From an uncultured Clostridia bacterium (GTDB taxonomy: Bacteria; Bacillota; Clostridia; HGM11514): 8,271 nt of DNA. Every line of letters starts with the position of its first letter. Positions within the stretch are counted from its first letter, which is position 1. The translations under genes were made by a program, and so were the position numbers. The notes beneath the pieces were generated by a model. That model made no database searches, had not been told where the DNA came from, and saw nothing but the letters and a program-made list of their open reading frames with translations. The stretch covers positions 1 through 8,271 of the forward strand of contig CAKSSZ010000055.1 in assembly GCA_934489915.1 (NCBI GenBank), read 5' to 3'. This document shows, one piece after another, positions 7,008-8,271 of this stretch.

Positions 7008-7970
7008 ATGAAGGTTTCGGTGATTGTTCCCATTTATAACAGAGAAAACTATCTTGCCAGGTGCCTGGACAGTATCAGGAACCAAACGGAAGCTGATCTG
7101 GAAATCATTCTGGTTGATGACGGCTCGACAGACGGCAGCGGCAAAATATGCGACGCTTATGCCAAAACGGATCCTCGCTTTCAGGTGCTGCACCAAGAAA
7201 ACGGCGGCGTCTCCTCCGCCAGAAATGCAGGACTTGACGTTATGACCGGCCGGTATTGCTGTTTTGTCGATTCTGACGATTTTATTGACCGGCAGTATCT
7301 TTCCGTTTTGGTGCATAACGCAAACGCATATCACTGCGATCTTTCCGTTTGCGGGCTGACAAGAACGAAAGCTTTAGGGCATTCCGGCAAAGTAACCCTA
7401 CTGAACCGACCGGAAGCACAGGAAAGCTTATTTCAGGAAGTAGGCGGCATGAAAGGATACATCGGCGGAAAATTATTCAATGCAAAACTCATCAAAAAGC
7501 ATAAGATTTCATTTGACGAAACTCAAACCCTGGCAGAGGATTTACTGTTTGTATTTGATTTTCTCAGCTGTTGTCAAAGGGAAAATACCGTTTGCATCTT
7601 AGATCATCCGCTCTACTATTATGAAAACGGCAGTATGGGCGCCCTGGCACAGCGGGGGCGGGCAGACGTTTTTTCGGAATCGTGGTGCGACGCCATCCGT
7701 GCCTGTGAAAAAATATTGCAAAAAATTCCGGAAGAGGAAAGGCGGCTGCGGCGAGCCGTAGAGCTGGAACAGACAATGCAATGCGTAACCGTGCTTCGCA
7801 TTATGGCAAATTACGGGGAACAAGCAAGCAGCAAGGCTTATCAAAAATTTCTGCGAACGCATCTTATTCCCTACTTATTCAGTCACCGGAGCTTGCGGAA
7901 AAAGCTGGGCGCCATTGCCGTATTGGTATGCCCCCAAAAATTTTTTGAAAGGAAGAGAGCAAATGAATAA
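7008..7970 (+). CDS. GT2-family glycosyltransferase (GT-A fold), second of tandem pair
   Basis: Inverting GT2 glycosyltransferase of 320 aa. It has textbook motifs: KVSVIVPIYNRENYLARCLD (2-21), LVDDGSTDGS (35-44), ENGGVSSARNAGLD (64-77), FVDSDDF (86-92), a GGKLFNAKLI block (153-162) where many relatives have the NKLY/CKLY motif, and LAEDLLF (175-181), whose ED pair is the usual catalytic-base position. The ribosome site AGGTGAG at 6998-7004 overlaps the stop of the upstream GT2, so the two are probably translationally coupled. The two GT2s share motifs but differ clearly outside them, especially in the C-terminal half, so this is an old divergence or separate recruitment, not a fresh duplication. 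The 3' end overlaps the next PPT-family gene by 8 nt. The sugar added cannot be read from the sequence. Confidence 0.94.
   Translation: MKVSVIVPIYNRENYLARCLDSIRNQTEADLEIILVDDGSTDGSGKICDAYAKTDPRFQVLHQENGGVSSARNAGLDVMTGRYCCFVDSDDFIDRQYLSVLVHNANAYHCDLSVCGLTRTKALGHSGKVTLLNRPEAQESLFQEVGGMKGYIGGKLFNAKLIKKHKISFDETQTLAEDLLFVFDFLSCCQRENTVCILDHPLYYYENGSMGALAQRGRADVFSESWCDAIRACEKILQKIPEEERRLRRAVELEQTMQCVTVLRIMANYGEQASSKAYQKFLRTHLIPYLFSHRSLRKKLGAIAVLVCPQKFFERKRANE
7948..7957 (+). promoter_or_regulatory. Ribosome binding site for the second PPT gene
   Basis: AAAGGAAGAG lies inside the end of the second GT2 gene, with its AAGGA core about 9 nt before ATG 7963. It supports translation of the edge-truncated frame as a real gene, coupled to the GT2 through the 8-nt stop/start overlap. 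Confidence 0.7.
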
Positions 7971-8271
7971 ACGGGTAGCAATCATGACATTTCACAGAGC
8001 TTTGAATTACGGAGCCATTTTGCAGGCATTTGCTCTGGAACGGGTTCTGGCAGAAATGGGGGTGCCTGCCGAAATCATAGATTACCGGTGCCCCAGGATC
8101 GAGTGCATTTACCGTCCCTTTGACGTCCGGCACTGTAAAAACATCTCCTCCGGCGTAAAAAAATGCGTTAAAAGCTTTGGAATGATCAAAAAACGGGGAC
8201 GCTTTCATGCCTTTACAAAACAACAGTTAAGCGTCACAAAAAAATGCAAAACCGCAAAAGCACTGGAAAGA
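7963..8271 (+). CDS. Polysaccharide pyruvyl transferase family protein (second copy), 3' truncated by window edge
   Basis: An open frame of 103 codons runs from ATG 7963 to the last base with no stop, so the gene continues outside the window. The translation begins MNKRVAIMTFHRALNYGAIL and continues QAFALERVLAEMGVPAEIID, which is the PPT-family N-terminal block (compare NNYGSILQAYALQEF in the first copy), followed by the DYRCPRIE segment typical of the family. The start is supported by AAAGGAAGAG at 7948-7957 and overlaps the preceding stop in ATGAATAA. After residue 50 the protein is strongly basic (many Lys/Arg), unlike the same region of the first copy, so the two are distinct family branches. 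The catalytic C-terminal half (the SFHG-type motif) is not in view, so activity cannot be judged. Expected role: pyruvyl or related modification of the glycan. Confidence 0.88.
   Translation, partial: MNKRVAIMTFHRALNYGAILQAFALERVLAEMGVPAEIIDYRCPRIECIYRPFDVRHCKNISSGVKKCVKSFGMIKKRGRFHAFTKQQLSVTKKCKTAKALER

Noticed and set aside
6194..7211. Repeated GAAAACGGCGG stretch in both GT2 genes
   Set aside because: It encodes the conserved ENGG motif in each gene, so protein-family conservation explains it and no DNA repeat is needed.

Overview
The window is a stretch of a cell-surface polysaccharide (capsule or exopolysaccharide) biosynthesis operon. It holds eight genes, all on the + strand and packed almost without gaps. 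Strong purine-rich Shine-Dalgarno sites (AAGGAG type), mid-range base composition and the gene families present suggest a low-to-mid GC Gram-positive Bacillota, most likely a gut-type Clostridia member. That assignment is inference from style and gene content; there is no taxonomic marker here.

Layout, left to right: (1) a GT4 (GT-B fold) glycosyltransferase whose 5' end touches the window edge; (2) a polysaccharide pyruvyl transferase (PPT) family protein; (3) a second GT4 glycosyltransferase; (4) an FrhB/FdhB-like iron-sulfur protein ('coenzyme F420 hydrogenase/dehydrogenase beta subunit' family) with two 4Fe-4S motifs; (5) a multi-spanning membrane protein of the O-antigen ligase/polymerase (Wzy) type; (6) and (7) two adjacent GT2 (GT-A fold) glycosyltransferases; (8) the first 103 codons of a second PPT-family gene, cut by the right edge.

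The likely joint role is assembly of an oligosaccharide repeat unit. Four glycosyltransferases would add sugars to a lipid-linked acceptor, the PPT-family proteins would decorate it (classically with a pyruvate ketal from phosphoenolpyruvate), and the Wzy-like protein would polymerise the units outside the membrane. The initiating phosphoglycosyltransferase, flippase, chain-length regulators and sugar-nucleotide synthesis genes are not in the window and presumably lie to either side.

Junctions are 17 nt, -38, -35, 17, 20, 4 and -8 nt (negative means overlap). I see no promoter, terminator, RNA gene, mobile element, CRISPR array or other non-coding block, so the window looks like the inside of one polycistronic unit. 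The most interesting feature is the FrhB-like redox protein placed between two PPT-family genes and tied to the first by long overlaps. This grouping recurs in bacterial polysaccharide loci, but its chemistry is, to my knowledge, not established.
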